64,000 bases of DNA from Leptospira brenneri (GTDB taxonomy: Bacteria; Spirochaetota; Leptospiria; Leptospirales; Leptospiraceae), in NCBI RefSeq assembly GCF_002812125.1, contig NZ_NPDQ01000001.1:248001-312000 (forward strand). The letters are read 5' to 3'. Shown piece after piece: positions 17,719 to 27,161 of this stretch. Position 1 is the stretch's first letter, and each line of letters begins with the position of its first letter. Position numbers and translations under genes: made by a program. A model generated the notes under the pieces. That model was not told the origin of the DNA and did not search any database. It worked only from the letters and a program-made list of their open reading frames with translations.

Positions 17719-18122
17719 AAAGATCCAATTCCCAAAGAAATCCAAGCAATTAAAAAACTCACTCCACCAATAGGAGTGATGGCTCCTAAAACTTTGACAC
17801 CAGTAATTGTAAGTGCATACAAACTAAAGGAAAAAATCAAGATCCCAACAAGAAACATCCAAGTTGCGACGTTTAAGAACTTTTTACTTTTTGCGGGTGC
17901 ATCTGATTGTAATGATAACTGGAGTAGTATAAAGGCTATCAGTGCAGCTAGCGTATGGTAAAAATGATAACGATTTCCTGTTTCAAAAATTACCATAAGC
18001 TCAGGAGCGATAATTTTTTTAAGTCCATGTGCACCAAAGGCACCGATGGCAACAGCTAAAAAGCCGAAAAGAGAAATCAGTAGGATTAAAACCGCGGAGG
18101 ATTGCTTCTTGACAAGATTCAT
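17694..18122 (-). CDS. DUF423 family inner-membrane protein
   Basis: A 142-residue protein with four predicted membrane helices. It carries the DUF423 (YgdD-like) hallmarks GAFGAHGL (about 27-34), the ETGNRYHFYHTLA segment (about 47-59), and a C-terminal GAITPIGGVSFLIAW helix. The function of the family is unknown. Its 3' end overlaps the convergent FliG-C-like gene by 25 bp, and its start is 21 bp from that of a divergent zinc-ribbon protein gene. Confidence 0.9.
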   Translation of the reverse strand: MNLVKKQSSAVLILLISLFGFLAVAIGAFGAHGLKKIIAPELMVIFETGNRYHFYHTLAALIAFILLQLSLQSDAPAKSKKFLNVATWMFLVGILIFSFSLYALTITGVKVLGAITPIGGVSFLIAWISLGIGSFYLFVPKK

Positions 18123-18143
18123 AAACGATACTTCCTATTGCCT

Positions 18144-18479
18144 ATGACTTCAGATGCATCCGGAAAGAATACTAAATTTGTTCGAGTTTGGCGACAACTC
18201 AATGTGGAAGATGTAAAAAAACAACTACTGTATATCGACGATTTATATGGAACTTGCGGGAATTGTAAAAAATTAGGATTAAATTACTTAAAGGATAAAA
18301 AATGTCCTGATTGCGGAGTTACATTCAAGTATTTGGCAACTAAATTGAGTAAGGTGGCAGATATTGGAAAGATTCTAAGTAGAATTGATAAAGAAGGTTT
18401 GGATTTAACTTTAATTGAGAGAGAAGATTTCGAAAGATCCAGTGCTGCAGACGCCGCAAGGGATCTATTCAAATCATAA
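18144..18479 (+). CDS. Small zinc-ribbon protein
   Basis: A 111-residue cytoplasmic protein of unknown role. Two CxxC pairs, C38/C41 (TCGNC) and C54/C57 (KCPDCG), 12 residues apart, form a typical zinc ribbon. A basic N-terminal part and a charged helical C-terminus (SKVADIGKILSRIDKEGLDLTLIE) flank it. I chose ATG 18144; the longer in-frame TTG start at 18102 would overlap the divergent DUF423 gene. I do not recognise a named family; it may be conserved within Leptospira. Confidence 0.65.
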   Translation: MTSDASGKNTKFVRVWRQLNVEDVKKQLLYIDDLYGTCGNCKKLGLNYLKDKKCPDCGVTFKYLATKLSKVADIGKILSRIDKEGLDLTLIEREDFERSSAADAARDLFKS

Positions 18480-18513
18480 ATATACGCTAGATTTGGTTGG
18501 AATCTTAGAACGA

Positions 18514-19275
18514 TTAAAACTTAAAGGACCAACCAAATTGTGCTGTTTTGTTATGTGCTGCTGTATCTTCCCAAGCATCGAAAGCACGAATGGTTCTTGT
18601 GACAGCGAGGGCCGCAAATACCCCCACTGCATTTGGTGATTCCCAAACATTCCCCGGTCCCTTGGTGTTCATCATATTGTCCCAAATATTTTTTTTAGGT
18701 AGATTCTCTTGAGCGTACATATATGCTCCACCGGCCAAAATCAAATCACAAAGTAAATAAATGCTCATACTTACTAATGTATCTCGGTTGCTGAATAAAG
18801 GAGAGTTCCAAGAGTTATAACCTACAGAAGCCATGGGAGTGATTAAATTCAAACCTTGTGAGATGGCATGATACTTTTCTGATAGTGGGACTGCTGATTC
18901 ATGTGGAGGTTTTTGAAGTAATTCTTGTTCGAAGATTTCTTTCCACATCCGTTCTTGGCCTCTTCTTGGAGACTCAATACGAATGATGGAATCAGGAGAT
19001 GTTTTTCCAACTTTTCCAACATAGATATTAAAGTCGTAGGGGTTTTTCCAACGATTTTTATATCTGTAAACAAAACCTTGAGTTTTTTCGTCTGCATAAA
19101 AATCAGGATCAAGTTTGTTTAGAAGAGCAACCAAACGAAGATTAACGTCTTCTGGGCCACCCAAAATTTCTACTGTTTCACCAGCAAATAAGGAACTAAC
19201 CCCACTGGTTGAAAATAAAACTAAAAACAAAAAATAAAAAACAAAGGAATGAAATCCTTTTAAAATAAAATTCAT
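18514..19275 (-). CDS. Exported protein of unknown function
   Basis: A 253-residue protein with a long signal sequence (about 1-31, ending SSLFAGE). The mature N-terminal half is soluble; the C-terminal half has one or two hydrophobic helices (SIYLLCDLILAGGAYMYA and VGVFAALAVTRTIRAF). The C-terminus FGWSFKF ends in Phe with alternating aromatics, but there is no clear barrel. Its ATG overlaps the stop of the upstream CPBP protease gene (ATGA), so the two are translated together. No family recognised. Confidence 0.6.
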   Translation of the reverse strand: MNFILKGFHSFVFYFLFLVLFSTSGVSSLFAGETVEILGGPEDVNLRLVALLNKLDPDFYADEKTQGFVYRYKNRWKNPYDFNIYVGKVGKTSPDSIIRIESPRRGQERMWKEIFEQELLQKPPHESAVPLSEKYHAISQGLNLITPMASVGYNSWNSPLFSNRDTLVSMSIYLLCDLILAGGAYMYAQENLPKKNIWDNMMNTKGPGNVWESPNAVGVFAALAVTRTIRAFDAWEDTAAHNKTAQFGWSFKF

Positions 19276-20171
19276 GACTGGACTCCAGGGAGTTGAAGGT
19301 AAGCATTAATTAAACCTAACGAATTGTATGTGGCATGACAGGCCATAGCGATCCAGATATTTCCTGTTTTGATATAGATATATCCGAAGAACATTCCCAC
19401 GCCACAAATAATAAATGGAATGGCAATAGAAGTTCCCTCACCATAATGCAGCCAACCAAAAAGTAAAGAAACGATAAACAATCCTTCTTGGGCTAGATTT
19501 TTATCGATAAAAGCTTTGAGTAAAAAACCTCTAAAAAAGATTTCTTCTAAAATTCCTGTAATGATACCTACAACATAAATTCCCCAAGCCAGTAAGTATC
19601 CATTTCCATGAATGGCTTCATAGAGTTTTTTGGCGAACACTCCTGATTCCACAGGAACTGATAATCGTTCCAATATCAAACCAAAGATAACCACGACGAT
19701 AAAACATAAGAAACCGTTAGCAATTCCTCTGAGTAAAATAGGTATCGATAACTCATCTTGCAGATTTGTGACAGGAATTTGTAATACTTTTTTATAAAGC
19801 AGGTAACCAAGACCCACATAACATAAAAACCATGGAATCGAATGTCCTAACAAGTAATGAGGTTTTTCTGAAAATACTTTATCGTAAAATTGTGACAAAA
19901 GCAAACTTGGGTTTTCCGTAATTTCTTTCTGGAATTGTTCTTTAATGGGGGTCACAATTTTTTCATATTCGGCAAGCATGGTAGTAAAGTCCATCTTACC
20001 TTCCCAATACTCTTCATAGAGAGGGAGTAGTTGGTCTTCGGGAATTCGATCGCTGAGTACCGAATTATTGACGAAGGCTAAAAAAATAACGGAATAAAAG
20101 AAGGAACATACATAAACGAGACCTAAAGAATAGGCAGTCAGCCGAAAGATCTCAAAAAAACGATTCTGCAT
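19272..20171 (-). CDS. CPBP (CAAX/ABI) family intramembrane metalloprotease
   Basis: A 299-residue polytopic membrane protein. The CPBP active-site motifs are complete: E209-E210-x-x-x-R214 (LEEIFFRGFL), FGWLHYGEG with H242, and CHATYNSLG with H279. Between two N-terminal membrane helices there is a roughly 75-residue hydrophilic loop (residues 40-105). Bacterial relatives act in bacteriocin self-immunity or membrane-protein processing. It is coupled to a downstream exported protein of unknown function, which might be a substrate or partner; that is speculation. Confidence 0.92.
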   Translation of the reverse strand: MQNRFFEIFRLTAYSLGLVYVCSFFYSVIFLAFVNNSVLSDRIPEDQLLPLYEEYWEGKMDFTTMLAEYEKIVTPIKEQFQKEITENPSLLLSQFYDKVFSEKPHYLLGHSIPWFLCYVGLGYLLYKKVLQIPVTNLQDELSIPILLRGIANGFLCFIVVVIFGLILERLSVPVESGVFAKKLYEAIHGNGYLLAWGIYVVGIITGILEEIFFRGFLLKAFIDKNLAQEGLFIVSLLFGWLHYGEGTSIAIPFIICGVGMFFGYIYIKTGNIWIAMACHATYNSLGLINAYLQLPGVQS

Positions 20172-20249
20172 CTGCCTTACAGTTCCTCAATTTCGGCAAG
20201 AATCGTCACCGTTTTTTTAGAAAATGGCCGATATTCAAAGTAAGGGATT

Positions 20250-21152
20250 ATGTCTAAAACCGTCGATTTTCTAAAATGGGTCCTGTTTCTCTGCTTTACC
20301 TGTGGATTTCCTACACTGATTTCGAGTCCGCTCACGTTGGCAAATTTGGAATATACCAACCCTTCGCTGAAAAATCTTCGGACGGAAATCAAAGAGAACT
20401 TACGGATTTCCAAATCTGGAACGAAACGAGAGGAGCTCATCCCCCTCAAGTATTATGAATATAAGGTGAGAAAAGAAGATAACTTCTTTAAAATCATGGC
20501 CCGAACCGGTATGGATCTAGAAACTCTATCCTCTGTAAACGAACTAAGTTCTCCTCATGATTTGTCCCCAGGTATGGTTTTGGAAATTCCCAATATGCGC
20601 GGAACCTTTCATCCCGAAGAATTATCCGGTGATGAAAAAACCAAATTAAAGTTAGCTGAAAAATATAATCTCGATTCTAATAAATTACAATATGATTCCG
20701 AACGCGAGAAATGGTTTTTACCTGGAATTTCTATGGGTAAATCTGAGAAGTCATTCTTTTATGGGTTCGGATTTCAATTTCCATTAACAGAGGCTCGTAT
20801 TTCTTCCGGTTATGGAAAACGTTTAGATCCATTTACAAAAAAAGAAACATTTCATGGTGGGATTGATTTGGCCGCCGAACAAGGATCAGATGTATTTGCT
20901 TCCATGGAAGGTGAAGTAATTTTTAAAGGCAAACAAGGTGGTTACGGGAATTTAATTATCATCAAACATAGTTTAGGATATGAAACTCGTTATGGACATC
21001 TTTTTGATTTTAATACAAACGTAGGTCAGAAAGTAAAAAAGGGCCAAAAAATTGGGGAAGTTGGACAAACAGGTAGAGCGACCGGTCCACATTTGCACTT
21101 TGAAATTAGAAGAAATTCAAAACGCGAAAGACCTATTTTTCGATCTCACTAA
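20250..21152 (+). CDS. LysM and M23 peptidase domain protein
   Basis: A 300-residue exported cell-wall protein. An N-terminal hydrophobic segment (about 9-30) acts as signal or anchor. A LysM domain binding peptidoglycan follows (about 69-115, YKVRKEDNFFKIMARTGMD...LSPGMVLEIPN), then an M23 (lysostaphin-type) zinc endopeptidase domain (about 175-295). Zinc ligands are visible in FHGGIDLAAE (H-x-x-x-D) and GPHLHFEIR (HxH). All are intact, so it may cleave peptidoglycan cross-links directly rather than act as an inactive EnvC-type activator. It is divergent from the CPBP protease. Confidence 0.93.
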   Translation: MSKTVDFLKWVLFLCFTCGFPTLISSPLTLANLEYTNPSLKNLRTEIKENLRISKSGTKREELIPLKYYEYKVRKEDNFFKIMARTGMDLETLSSVNELSSPHDLSPGMVLEIPNMRGTFHPEELSGDEKTKLKLAEKYNLDSNKLQYDSEREKWFLPGISMGKSEKSFFYGFGFQFPLTEARISSGYGKRLDPFTKKETFHGGIDLAAEQGSDVFASMEGEVIFKGKQGGYGNLIIIKHSLGYETRYGHLFDFNTNVGQKVKKGQKIGEVGQTGRATGPHLHFEIRRNSKRERPIFRSH

Positions 21153-21198
21153 AAAAAGATTTTACGTTACTCATTGATTCTTGTAATTCTGGGAATCA

Positions 21199-22374
21199 AT
21201 GGACTTTGAAATTTCACAAGAAGTAGAAACACTTCGCAAAAACATCCAAGACTTCATCACAAATGAAATCATTCCTCTGGAAAAACATTATGATTATGAA
21301 AAAGGTCGAATGCCAGAAGATATCAACCAACAAGCGCGTGCTAAAGTAAAAGCCGCTGGTTTCTGGACTCCGCACCTTCCTAAATCAGAAGGTGGACTGG
21401 GTTTGGATTTGATTGGAACCTGTATTATTTTTAGTGAACTGGGTCGTTCACCTATTGCTCCCTACATATTTAATTGTGACGCACCGGATGAAGGGAATAT
21501 GCATTTACTTTCACTTGCTGCTACAGAAAAACAAAAAGAACTCATATTACATCCGTTAATCAAAGGGGATTTGCGAACTGGTTTTGCTATGACAGAACCT
21601 GCCCCTGGAGCCGGGTCAGATCCCACCACTTTACAAACCAATGCCGAAAAACAAGGGGATAAATACATTCTCAACGGTCGTAAGTGGTATTGTACTGGGG
21701 CTAATGGTGCAAAGTATTTGATTGTGATGGCAAAGGTAAACGGAAGTTTCCGCAAAACAACGATGTTCCTTGTGCCGACTGATGCCAAAGGTTACACTAT
21801 GGTTCGGGAGATTGAACTTATGGGTTCACATGGGCCAGGTGGTCACTGCGAACTCAACTTCGAAAATGTAGAAGTTGCGGAAGATATGATTCTTGGCCGT
21901 ATTGGCGAGGGTTTTCGACTTTCTCAAGAAAGACTTGGTCCTGCTCGTTTGACTCATTGTATGCGTTGGACTGGGATGGCAAGACGAGCTCTTTCGATTG
22001 CGCGTAGTTATGCGAAAGAGAGACAAGTTTTTAATTCTCGTATAGCTGATCACCAAGGAATCCAGTGGATGTTTGCAGAACGTGCGACAGAAATTGAAAT
22101 GGCCTTCCTTCTCACACTAAAAGCGGCTTGGTTATTAAAAACAGGAAAGGATGCCCGCCAAGAAACTTCTATGGCGAAATGGAAAGTAAGTGAGTCGTTA
22201 TGTAATACCATCGATATGGCAATCCAAATCTGTGGGGGTAAGGGGTATTCAAGAGACCTCCCTCTAGAATTGTTTTACAGAGATGCAAGAGCAGCAAGGA
22301 TTGCCGACGGTCCATCTGAAGTTCATAAAATGGTGATCGGCCGAAATTATGTATCGGAGAAATGGGACTTCTGA
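21199..22374 (+). CDS. Acyl-CoA dehydrogenase, LvaC/ACAD10-11-like
   Basis: A 391-residue FAD enzyme. ACAD motifs are present: [46 protein letters not shown], and [34 protein letters not shown]. The last motif (ADGPSEVH) is the one typical of the ACAD10/ACAD11 clade rather than fatty-acid SCAD/MCAD enzymes. The next gene is an APH-type kinase of the same clade, and further on lies a DUF6285-like gene. This matches the LvaC, LvaA, LvaB set that converts 4-hydroxyacyl-CoA via a 4-phospho intermediate to 3-hydroxyacyl-CoA. I infer the same reaction here; the native substrate is unknown. Confidence 0.88.
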   Translation: MDFEISQEVETLRKNIQDFITNEIIPLEKHYDYEKGRMPEDINQQARAKVKAAGFWTPHLPKSEGGLGLDLIGTCIIFSELGRSPIAPYIFNCDAPDEGNMHLLSLAATEKQKELILHPLIKGDLRTGFAMTEPAPGAGSDPTTLQTNAEKQGDKYILNGRKWYCTGANGAKYLIVMAKVNGSFRKTTMFLVPTDAKGYTMVREIELMGSHGPGGHCELNFENVEVAEDMILGRIGEGFRLSQERLGPARLTHCMRWTGMARRALSIARSYAKERQVFNSRIADHQGIQWMFAERATEIEMAFLLTLKAAWLLKTGKDARQETSMAKWKVSESLCNTIDMAIQICGGKGYSRDLPLELFYRDARAARIADGPSEVHKMVIGRNYVSEKWDF

Positions 22375-22386
22375 GGTTTTTAGAGT

Positions 22387-23406
22387 ATGGAAATTAAGGA
22401 ACTACAGGAAAAAGTTGAACTTCATTTATCAACGATTTGGAAAGACAACGTAAAGGTCTCCCAAATCCACCACTTAAGTGGAGGGGCTTGCCAGGATAAT
22501 TATTCATTAGACCTAGTTTCCAAATCCGGTAAACAATCATTAGTGTTACGTACGGATAAGGGAGCTAGTTTATTATCTTCTTTGTCCAAACGAGACGAAT
22601 TCAAAGTGGCTGAACTTGTTTACAAAGCAGGTGTGAAAACTCCTGCTCCTGTGTTTTTAGAAGAAACATCAGATGTGATAGGTTCCCCGTTCTTTCTTAT
22701 GGAAAAAATTGGTGGTAAGGCAACAGGCCGATACATCACGAAAGATAAAGAATTAGATTCTTACCGTAAAACAAATATGGTTTCAGATCTAGCGGAAAAC
22801 CTAGCCAAACTCCATACGGTAAAACCAAGTTCGGTTTTGGATGAAGAGCTAAAACAAAAACTAAAATTAGTTACTATCGAAAATTACGCATCGATTGCAA
22901 TCTCTGATCTAAGACAATCGTTAGACGAACTTGCGGAAGCCCATCCGGCCATTGAATTATGTTTACATTGGTTGGAATCCAATGCTCCTTCGATTGATGA
23001 TATCGTTCTAGTTCATGGAGATTTTCGCACGGGAAACTTTATGATGAATGCGGAAGGACTCCAAGGAATTTTAGATTATGAATTCGCACACTTTGGTGAT
23101 CGTCATGAAGACATCGCTTGGCTCTGTATGCGGGATTGGAGATTTGGTCGGCTTGGCAAAGAGGTGGGTGGTTTTGGAGATCGTAAAGATTTTTACGAAG
23201 CCTACCAAAGGACATCTGGTATCCCAGTGGATCCTTTCAAAGTGACTTTCTGGGAGATTATGGGGAATGTTCGTTGGGCCATTGGAAGCGCACAACAAAC
23301 GGAAAGACATCTTTCTGGAAAAGACAAGGGAATCGAACTCGCAGCCATTGGCCGGCGGACAGCAGAAATGGAATGGGAAGCCATGCGACTCATTGAATCT
23401 CTGTAA
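22387..23406 (+). CDS. APH-family acyl-CoA kinase, LvaA/ACAD10-11-like
   Basis: A 339-residue aminoglycoside-phosphotransferase-fold kinase. The catalytic loop VHGDFRTGNFM has H210, D212 and N217, and the metal Asp is D230 in ILDYEFAHFGD. The N-terminal SGGACQDNYSLDL and LVLRTD segments form the nucleotide-binding lobe. This clade phosphorylates the 4-hydroxyl of acyl-CoA thioesters in mammals (N-terminal part of ACAD10/11) and in Pseudomonas LvaA. It starts 13 bp after the acyl-CoA dehydrogenase stop, so the two are co-expressed; in mammals the equivalent domains are fused in one protein. Confidence 0.88.
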   Translation: MEIKELQEKVELHLSTIWKDNVKVSQIHHLSGGACQDNYSLDLVSKSGKQSLVLRTDKGASLLSSLSKRDEFKVAELVYKAGVKTPAPVFLEETSDVIGSPFFLMEKIGGKATGRYITKDKELDSYRKTNMVSDLAENLAKLHTVKPSSVLDEELKQKLKLVTIENYASIAISDLRQSLDELAEAHPAIELCLHWLESNAPSIDDIVLVHGDFRTGNFMMNAEGLQGILDYEFAHFGDRHEDIAWLCMRDWRFGRLGKEVGGFGDRKDFYEAYQRTSGIPVDPFKVTFWEIMGNVRWAIGSAQQTERHLSGKDKGIELAAIGRRTAEMEWEAMRLIESL

Positions 23407-23515
23407 GTCTCAAAGAATATTCTGAATATTATGTCTATTTAGATATTGAGAATCAGAATCATTTACCTTGACTCTAGGCCTAGGCCCCTTTTCCTGGAAA
23501 GAGTCGGAGGTTCTT

Positions 23516-24274
23516 ATGGAACAAACTCTAGAATTAGGAATGGATGTTTTCCAGTTACCAAGGTATTGGGAAGAGTATCAATCTTTGGAAACCATATATT
23601 GGAATGGTAGTTTTGCTTCAGAATACCAACCGATTGTCTCTATTTTGGAAAAGAAAACTGTGGCTTATGAAGCACTGGCCAGGTTTTATACAGGTAGTGG
23701 GAAAATTGCTCCTGACCGAGCCTTTCAAATTTTACACAATGATCCTGGATTCTTTTTTGATTTTGAGAAAAAATTGAAAAACTTTCAAATTCAAAATCGG
23801 CCAGAAGGATATCCGCTTTTTTTGAATATGGATGCCCATGTTTATAGTAAGGAAATTCATTCAGATCACTGGGAATCGGTTTTTAAGAGAGAAAAAAACA
23901 TAGTGTGCGAATTAATTGAAAACACAGACTATGCCTCAGTTGAGGACTCAAAGTTTTGTATGAACCACCTTAAAGAAATGAATATTCCATTTGCTTTGGA
24001 TGATATTGGTGGAAAAAACAATTTATTTTGTTTTGAATTTTTAGAAGGTGCGAGTTATTTAAAATTTGATCGGCGTTGGTTGTCTTTACTTCGTACAGAT
24101 AAAAACTATGCCGAGATTTTAAAGGGTTTTTTAAGTTTTGCAAAATTGCAAAAAATCCAATGTATATTGGAAGGAATTGAAACTCAGGCAGATTTGGAAA
24201 TCGCTACAAAAACTGGTTTTGATTTGGGCCAAGGTTTTTTATTCAAATACGGAACGTTACAAGTAGTCGCTTAA
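23516..24274 (+). CDS. EAL domain c-di-GMP phosphodiesterase
   Basis: A 252-residue soluble protein consisting almost only of an EAL domain, which hydrolyses cyclic di-GMP to pGpG. The catalytic set looks intact: E52 in YEALARF, N104 in LFLNMD, E132 in CELIEN, D162-D163 in ALDDIGG, K183 in YLKFD, E219 in LEGIET and Q239 in LGQGFLF. I start at ATG 23516, which has an ideal CGGAGG ribosome site; a longer TTG start at 23468 is unlikely. There is no sensor domain. It sits between the lvaA-like and lvaB-like genes in the same orientation, an unusual position for a signalling gene. Confidence 0.93.
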   Translation: MEQTLELGMDVFQLPRYWEEYQSLETIYWNGSFASEYQPIVSILEKKTVAYEALARFYTGSGKIAPDRAFQILHNDPGFFFDFEKKLKNFQIQNRPEGYPLFLNMDAHVYSKEIHSDHWESVFKREKNIVCELIENTDYASVEDSKFCMNHLKEMNIPFALDDIGGKNNLFCFEFLEGASYLKFDRRWLSLLRTDKNYAEILKGFLSFAKLQKIQCILEGIETQADLEIATKTGFDLGQGFLFKYGTLQVVA

Positions 24275-24295
24275 GTATTGTTATGGGAGTAAATT

Positions 24296-24724
24296 GTGCA
24301 ATATAGACCAGAAACAAAGGAACTGATTTCAGCCATTCAGGATTTTTTAATGAAGGATCTTCTTCCAAAATTAGAGGGAGATGATTTATTATCCTATAAG
24401 GCATTAGTTTCTTGGAACATGCTTGGTGTCATTGCAAGAGAAACCGAATCACAGGAACTTGAATCTGATTGGTCTCGTATTCTGAACTTAAATTTAAAAA
24501 TTTCTAGTTTAGAAGAAAAGGTCGACTCTGCACAATTTGCGAGTTTGAGCCGAAAGGAAAAATACAATCTTCTTTTGGAATGGAACCTGGAATTTGCAAA
24601 AGAGATTCGTAACCAAACAAAAAATAAAAGTTTGGATTTAAAACCAGGTGGACCTATTTGGGATTTTGCAAAAAATCAATTAAAGGAAACTCTGAGTATT
24701 TCCAATCCGAGGTTCCAAACTTAA
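24296..24724 (+). CDS. DUF6285 / LvaB-like small protein
   Basis: A 142-residue helical protein. The opening RPETKELISAIQDFLMKDLLPKLEG...KALVSWNMLGVIARE follows the DUF6285 pattern (RPxAxELLxAVxxFLxxxLxPxLEG...hxxRVAxNxLxIVxRE), with the usual His/Arg position altered. In Pseudomonas, LvaB is a small protein required for LvaA kinase activity and I recall it belongs to this class. The GTG start (24296) has a GGGAG ribosome site. It is followed directly by a histidine phosphatase gene with no gap. Role as kinase partner is inferred from neighbours and pattern. Confidence 0.72.
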   Translation: MQYRPETKELISAIQDFLMKDLLPKLEGDDLLSYKALVSWNMLGVIARETESQELESDWSRILNLNLKISSLEEKVDSAQFASLSRKEKYNLLLEWNLEFAKEIRNQTKNKSLDLKPGGPIWDFAKNQLKETLSISNPRFQT

Positions 24725-25438
24725 ATGTCTTTATTGTATTTGGTTCGCCATGGGCAAGCTGATCGTCTTGGAAAAAATTATGACCAACTAACCGAACACG
24801 GTTGGAAACAGGCAAAACTACTCGGAGAATATTTCAAAAATCAAAGAATCGAGTTTGATTCTGTTTACACTGGCTCACTCAATCGGCAAAAACAAACGGC
24901 ACAAGGTATCATCGAAAGTTTTTCCAAGGATCAGTTTTGTATTCCTGAACCAATCGAAAACTCTGCCTGGGACGAATTTGATTCTAAAATGTGGCTCGGT
25001 CTTGCAGCTAAGATCCGTCATGCGAATGCTGATTTTGCCAAATTATTTGAATCTTATAAAAAAGCTTGGGAAGAAGGGAAAGAAGAAACTAGAGACTATT
25101 TCCAAGAACTCATTCAAATTGTATTACATGATTGGGTTCACGGTGTTTGGGATCCTATCGAACCCTATACATTCAAGGAGTATGTAGATAAGGTATCCGT
25201 CGGCCCAAAAGAGATTCCATTGGATGTAAAGAGCACACTCGTTGTTTCTTCGAGTACTCCCATCGCGATTATGATGGGCCTCTCTTGTAAAATGTTACCA
25301 GTCGAGTTTCCTGTATTTATGAAATCGATTACCAACTCCTCTCTCAGTATATTTAAAAGAGAAAATGGTCATTGGGAACCTGTTAGCTGGAATGGTACTC
25401 CCCATTTACAAAACCCAGATTTAGTGACTTTAGTTTGA
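24725..25438 (+). CDS. Histidine phosphatase superfamily protein
   Basis: A 237-residue enzyme of the phosphoglycerate-mutase-like superfamily. The catalytic RHG is in YLVRHGQAD (residue 8-9), the second Arg lies in VYTGSLNRQKQTAQ, an acidic ENSAWDEFD region follows, and the second catalytic His is replaced or displaced (the VVSSSTPIAIM segment occupies the position usually reading VSHGG). That substitution, if real, would weaken phosphatase activity. It starts on the base after the DUF6285-like stop codon. Relatives are commonly found in the same kinase/ACAD clusters. Convergent with the next gene, 2 bp apart. Confidence 0.82.
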   Translation: MSLLYLVRHGQADRLGKNYDQLTEHGWKQAKLLGEYFKNQRIEFDSVYTGSLNRQKQTAQGIIESFSKDQFCIPEPIENSAWDEFDSKMWLGLAAKIRHANADFAKLFESYKKAWEEGKEETRDYFQELIQIVLHDWVHGVWDPIEPYTFKEYVDKVSVGPKEIPLDVKSTLVVSSSTPIAIMMGLSCKMLPVEFPVFMKSITNSSLSIFKRENGHWEPVSWNGTPHLQNPDLVTLV

Positions 25439-25440
25439 AT

Positions 25441-26130
25441 TTATTGTGCAAAAGAAGAAAGGAGTTTCATTCTATTTTTTGCCTTTTGTCCCCAACCGGT
25501 TCTAGGATAATTCTTATACAAATGTTCCATGGCCGCTAGTTCTTCTTCGTTGGATTTACTGTAACGAATGGTAATTTTTGGTTCTTCTTGGAATTTAAAA
25601 TCAACAGTTACATGAAAACTTCCTAAAAACACAACAGTTCCCGGTTGTAGATCCACTCTTGATTTTTCAATTTCTGCACGATCAAAGTCGACATCAATTT
25701 TAGTTGGCTGTTTTGTACTACCGAATGCAAAATCTGAAGCTCCACGATTGAGTAGATGTACCGCATCATGGATTTCATACTGGCCTTCTTTTAAATTTTG
25801 AAAGTAATAGTAATGTTCAGAACTTTCATTGTATTCAAAAGTTTTGTCCCCTTTTTTGAGAGTTACTTTTTGAAACCTTGGATCGATCAATTCATCTAAA
25901 ACCATTTCATCTTTAACAATTGTCATATGAGCTATGATGAGACTACTTTGCGCATTTTTCGGTCCGAAACTGGAACATTCTGGAAACAAGTAGGTGATTA
26001 AAAATAAAATCAAAAACTTTCGAAAGATTCCCGAGGTGATCTTTTCAAATTTTGAAATTTTTTTCTCCGCTGGAAATTTTGTTCCATCCGCTTGGTTTTC
26101 TAAATCTTGGTCAGAAGGATTGGTACTCAT
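25441..26130 (-). CDS. Membrane-anchored or lipoprotein-like protein of unknown function
   Basis: A 229-residue protein. From ATG 26130 there are about 35 polar residues, then a hydrophobic helix (FLILFLITYLFPECSSF) followed by a periplasmic domain with beta-rich character (VTLKKGDKTFEY, VDLQPGTVVFLGSFHVTVDF) and a C-terminal helix (EELAAMEHLYKNYPRTGWGQKAKNRMK). The LFPEC resembles a lipobox, but the leader would be unusually long. A longer start (26202) would overlap the aldo-keto reductase gene and is less likely. It is the last gene of the rppH, acyP, AKR strand group. No family recognised. Confidence 0.6.
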   Translation of the reverse strand: MSTNPSDQDLENQADGTKFPAEKKISKFEKITSGIFRKFLILFLITYLFPECSSFGPKNAQSSLIIAHMTIVKDEMVLDELIDPRFQKVTLKKGDKTFEYNESSEHYYYFQNLKEGQYEIHDAVHLLNRGASDFAFGSTKQPTKIDVDFDRAEIEKSRVDLQPGTVVFLGSFHVTVDFKFQEEPKITIRYSKSNEEELAAMEHLYKNYPRTGWGQKAKNRMKLLSSFAQ

Positions 26131-26143
26131 TGCTTTTATTACC

Positions 26144-27160
26144 TTAACCCATTGGGTATTGGATCTTTTTAGAAACAAGATTGATTTCTGACAGAATTTC
26201 ATCTGACAAAATTACATCCGTTGCTTTTAAAGACTCTTCTAATTGAGCAACCGTATTGGCACCAATGATGGTGGAGGCAACATAGTCATGTTGTTTGCTC
26301 CAAGCCACCGAAAGAACTGTAGAACTCATTCCATATTTTTCAGCAATGGTCACGAGTTCTGCTGTGGAAGCCAAAGTGTTTTCATTTAAGAACCGGTTAG
26401 ACATACGTCTTTGTCTTTCCCCTTCTGCCATATAACGAACAAACCTTGCTCCTTCTGGTGGAACGGATCCATTGTATTTCCCGGTAAGTACACCACCAGC
26501 AAGTGGTGAATAAGGCAGTAAGGATACTCCTTCTTTTCGACAAACTTGTGCTAACTCATCTTCAAATCGCCGATTCAGAATGGAAAAATTATTTTGAATA
26601 GAATCATAACGAACGAGATTGTATTTGTCTGAAGTCCAAAGGCTTTTCATAAGACCAAAAGAGGTTTCATTCGAACAACCTGCATATCGAATTTTCCCTT
26701 CTTCTTTTAATTCAGTCAAAGCTTCCATGGTTTCATCATAAGATACATCATGGTCTGGCCAATGTGTTTGATACAAATCGATGGTTTCTACACCTAATCT
26801 TTGTAAGGAACCTTCAATGGCTCGGCGGATATGGTATTTATCTAGAGCTGTTTTTCCTTCTCGCAAGGGAGGACTAAACCAACCGTGTCCCGGTCCTGCT
26901 ACTTTTGTTGCGAGGATGATTCCATCCCGGGGTTTTGTTTTTAACCACTTTCCAAAGATTTCTTCGGTTCTATGCACCCAAGATTTTTGAGGAGGAACCG
27001 GATAAATTTCTGCTGTATCATAAAAATCGATTCCGGCATCATAAGCACGATCCAAAATTCGAAACGCCTCATCTTCGTTACATGAGGAACCAAAAGTCAT
27101 GGTACCCATACAAATTTCGGATACCACCATCCCTGTTTTGCCAAGTCTTCGTTTTTTCAT
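26144..27160 (-). CDS. Aldo/keto reductase (Tas-like)
   Basis: A 338-residue NADPH-dependent oxidoreductase of the AKR superfamily. The catalytic tetrad is visible: D and Y in [11 protein letters not shown] in ILATKV, and H in [24 protein letters not shown]-type N-terminal strand and the C-terminal [14 protein letters not shown] cofactor-binding loop are typical of the Tas/YajO subgroup. The substrate is unknown. Its ATG lies one base after the acylphosphatase stop, so it is in one operon with rppH and acyP. Confidence 0.95.
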   Translation of the reverse strand: MKKRRLGKTGMVVSEICMGTMTFGSSCNEDEAFRILDRAYDAGIDFYDTAEIYPVPPQKSWVHRTEEIFGKWLKTKPRDGIILATKVAGPGHGWFSPPLREGKTALDKYHIRRAIEGSLQRLGVETIDLYQTHWPDHDVSYDETMEALTELKEEGKIRYAGCSNETSFGLMKSLWTSDKYNLVRYDSIQNNFSILNRRFEDELAQVCRKEGVSLLPYSPLAGGVLTGKYNGSVPPEGARFVRYMAEGERQRRMSNRFLNENTLASTAELVTIAEKYGMSSTVLSVAWSKQHDYVASTIIGANTVAQLEESLKATDVILSDEILSEINLVSKKIQYPMG

Positions 27161-27161
27161 G

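Noticed and set aside
25441..26202. Long form of the anchored protein starting at 26202
   Set aside because: The extension would overlap the aldo-keto reductase gene and lacks a ribosome site, so ATG 26130 is preferred.
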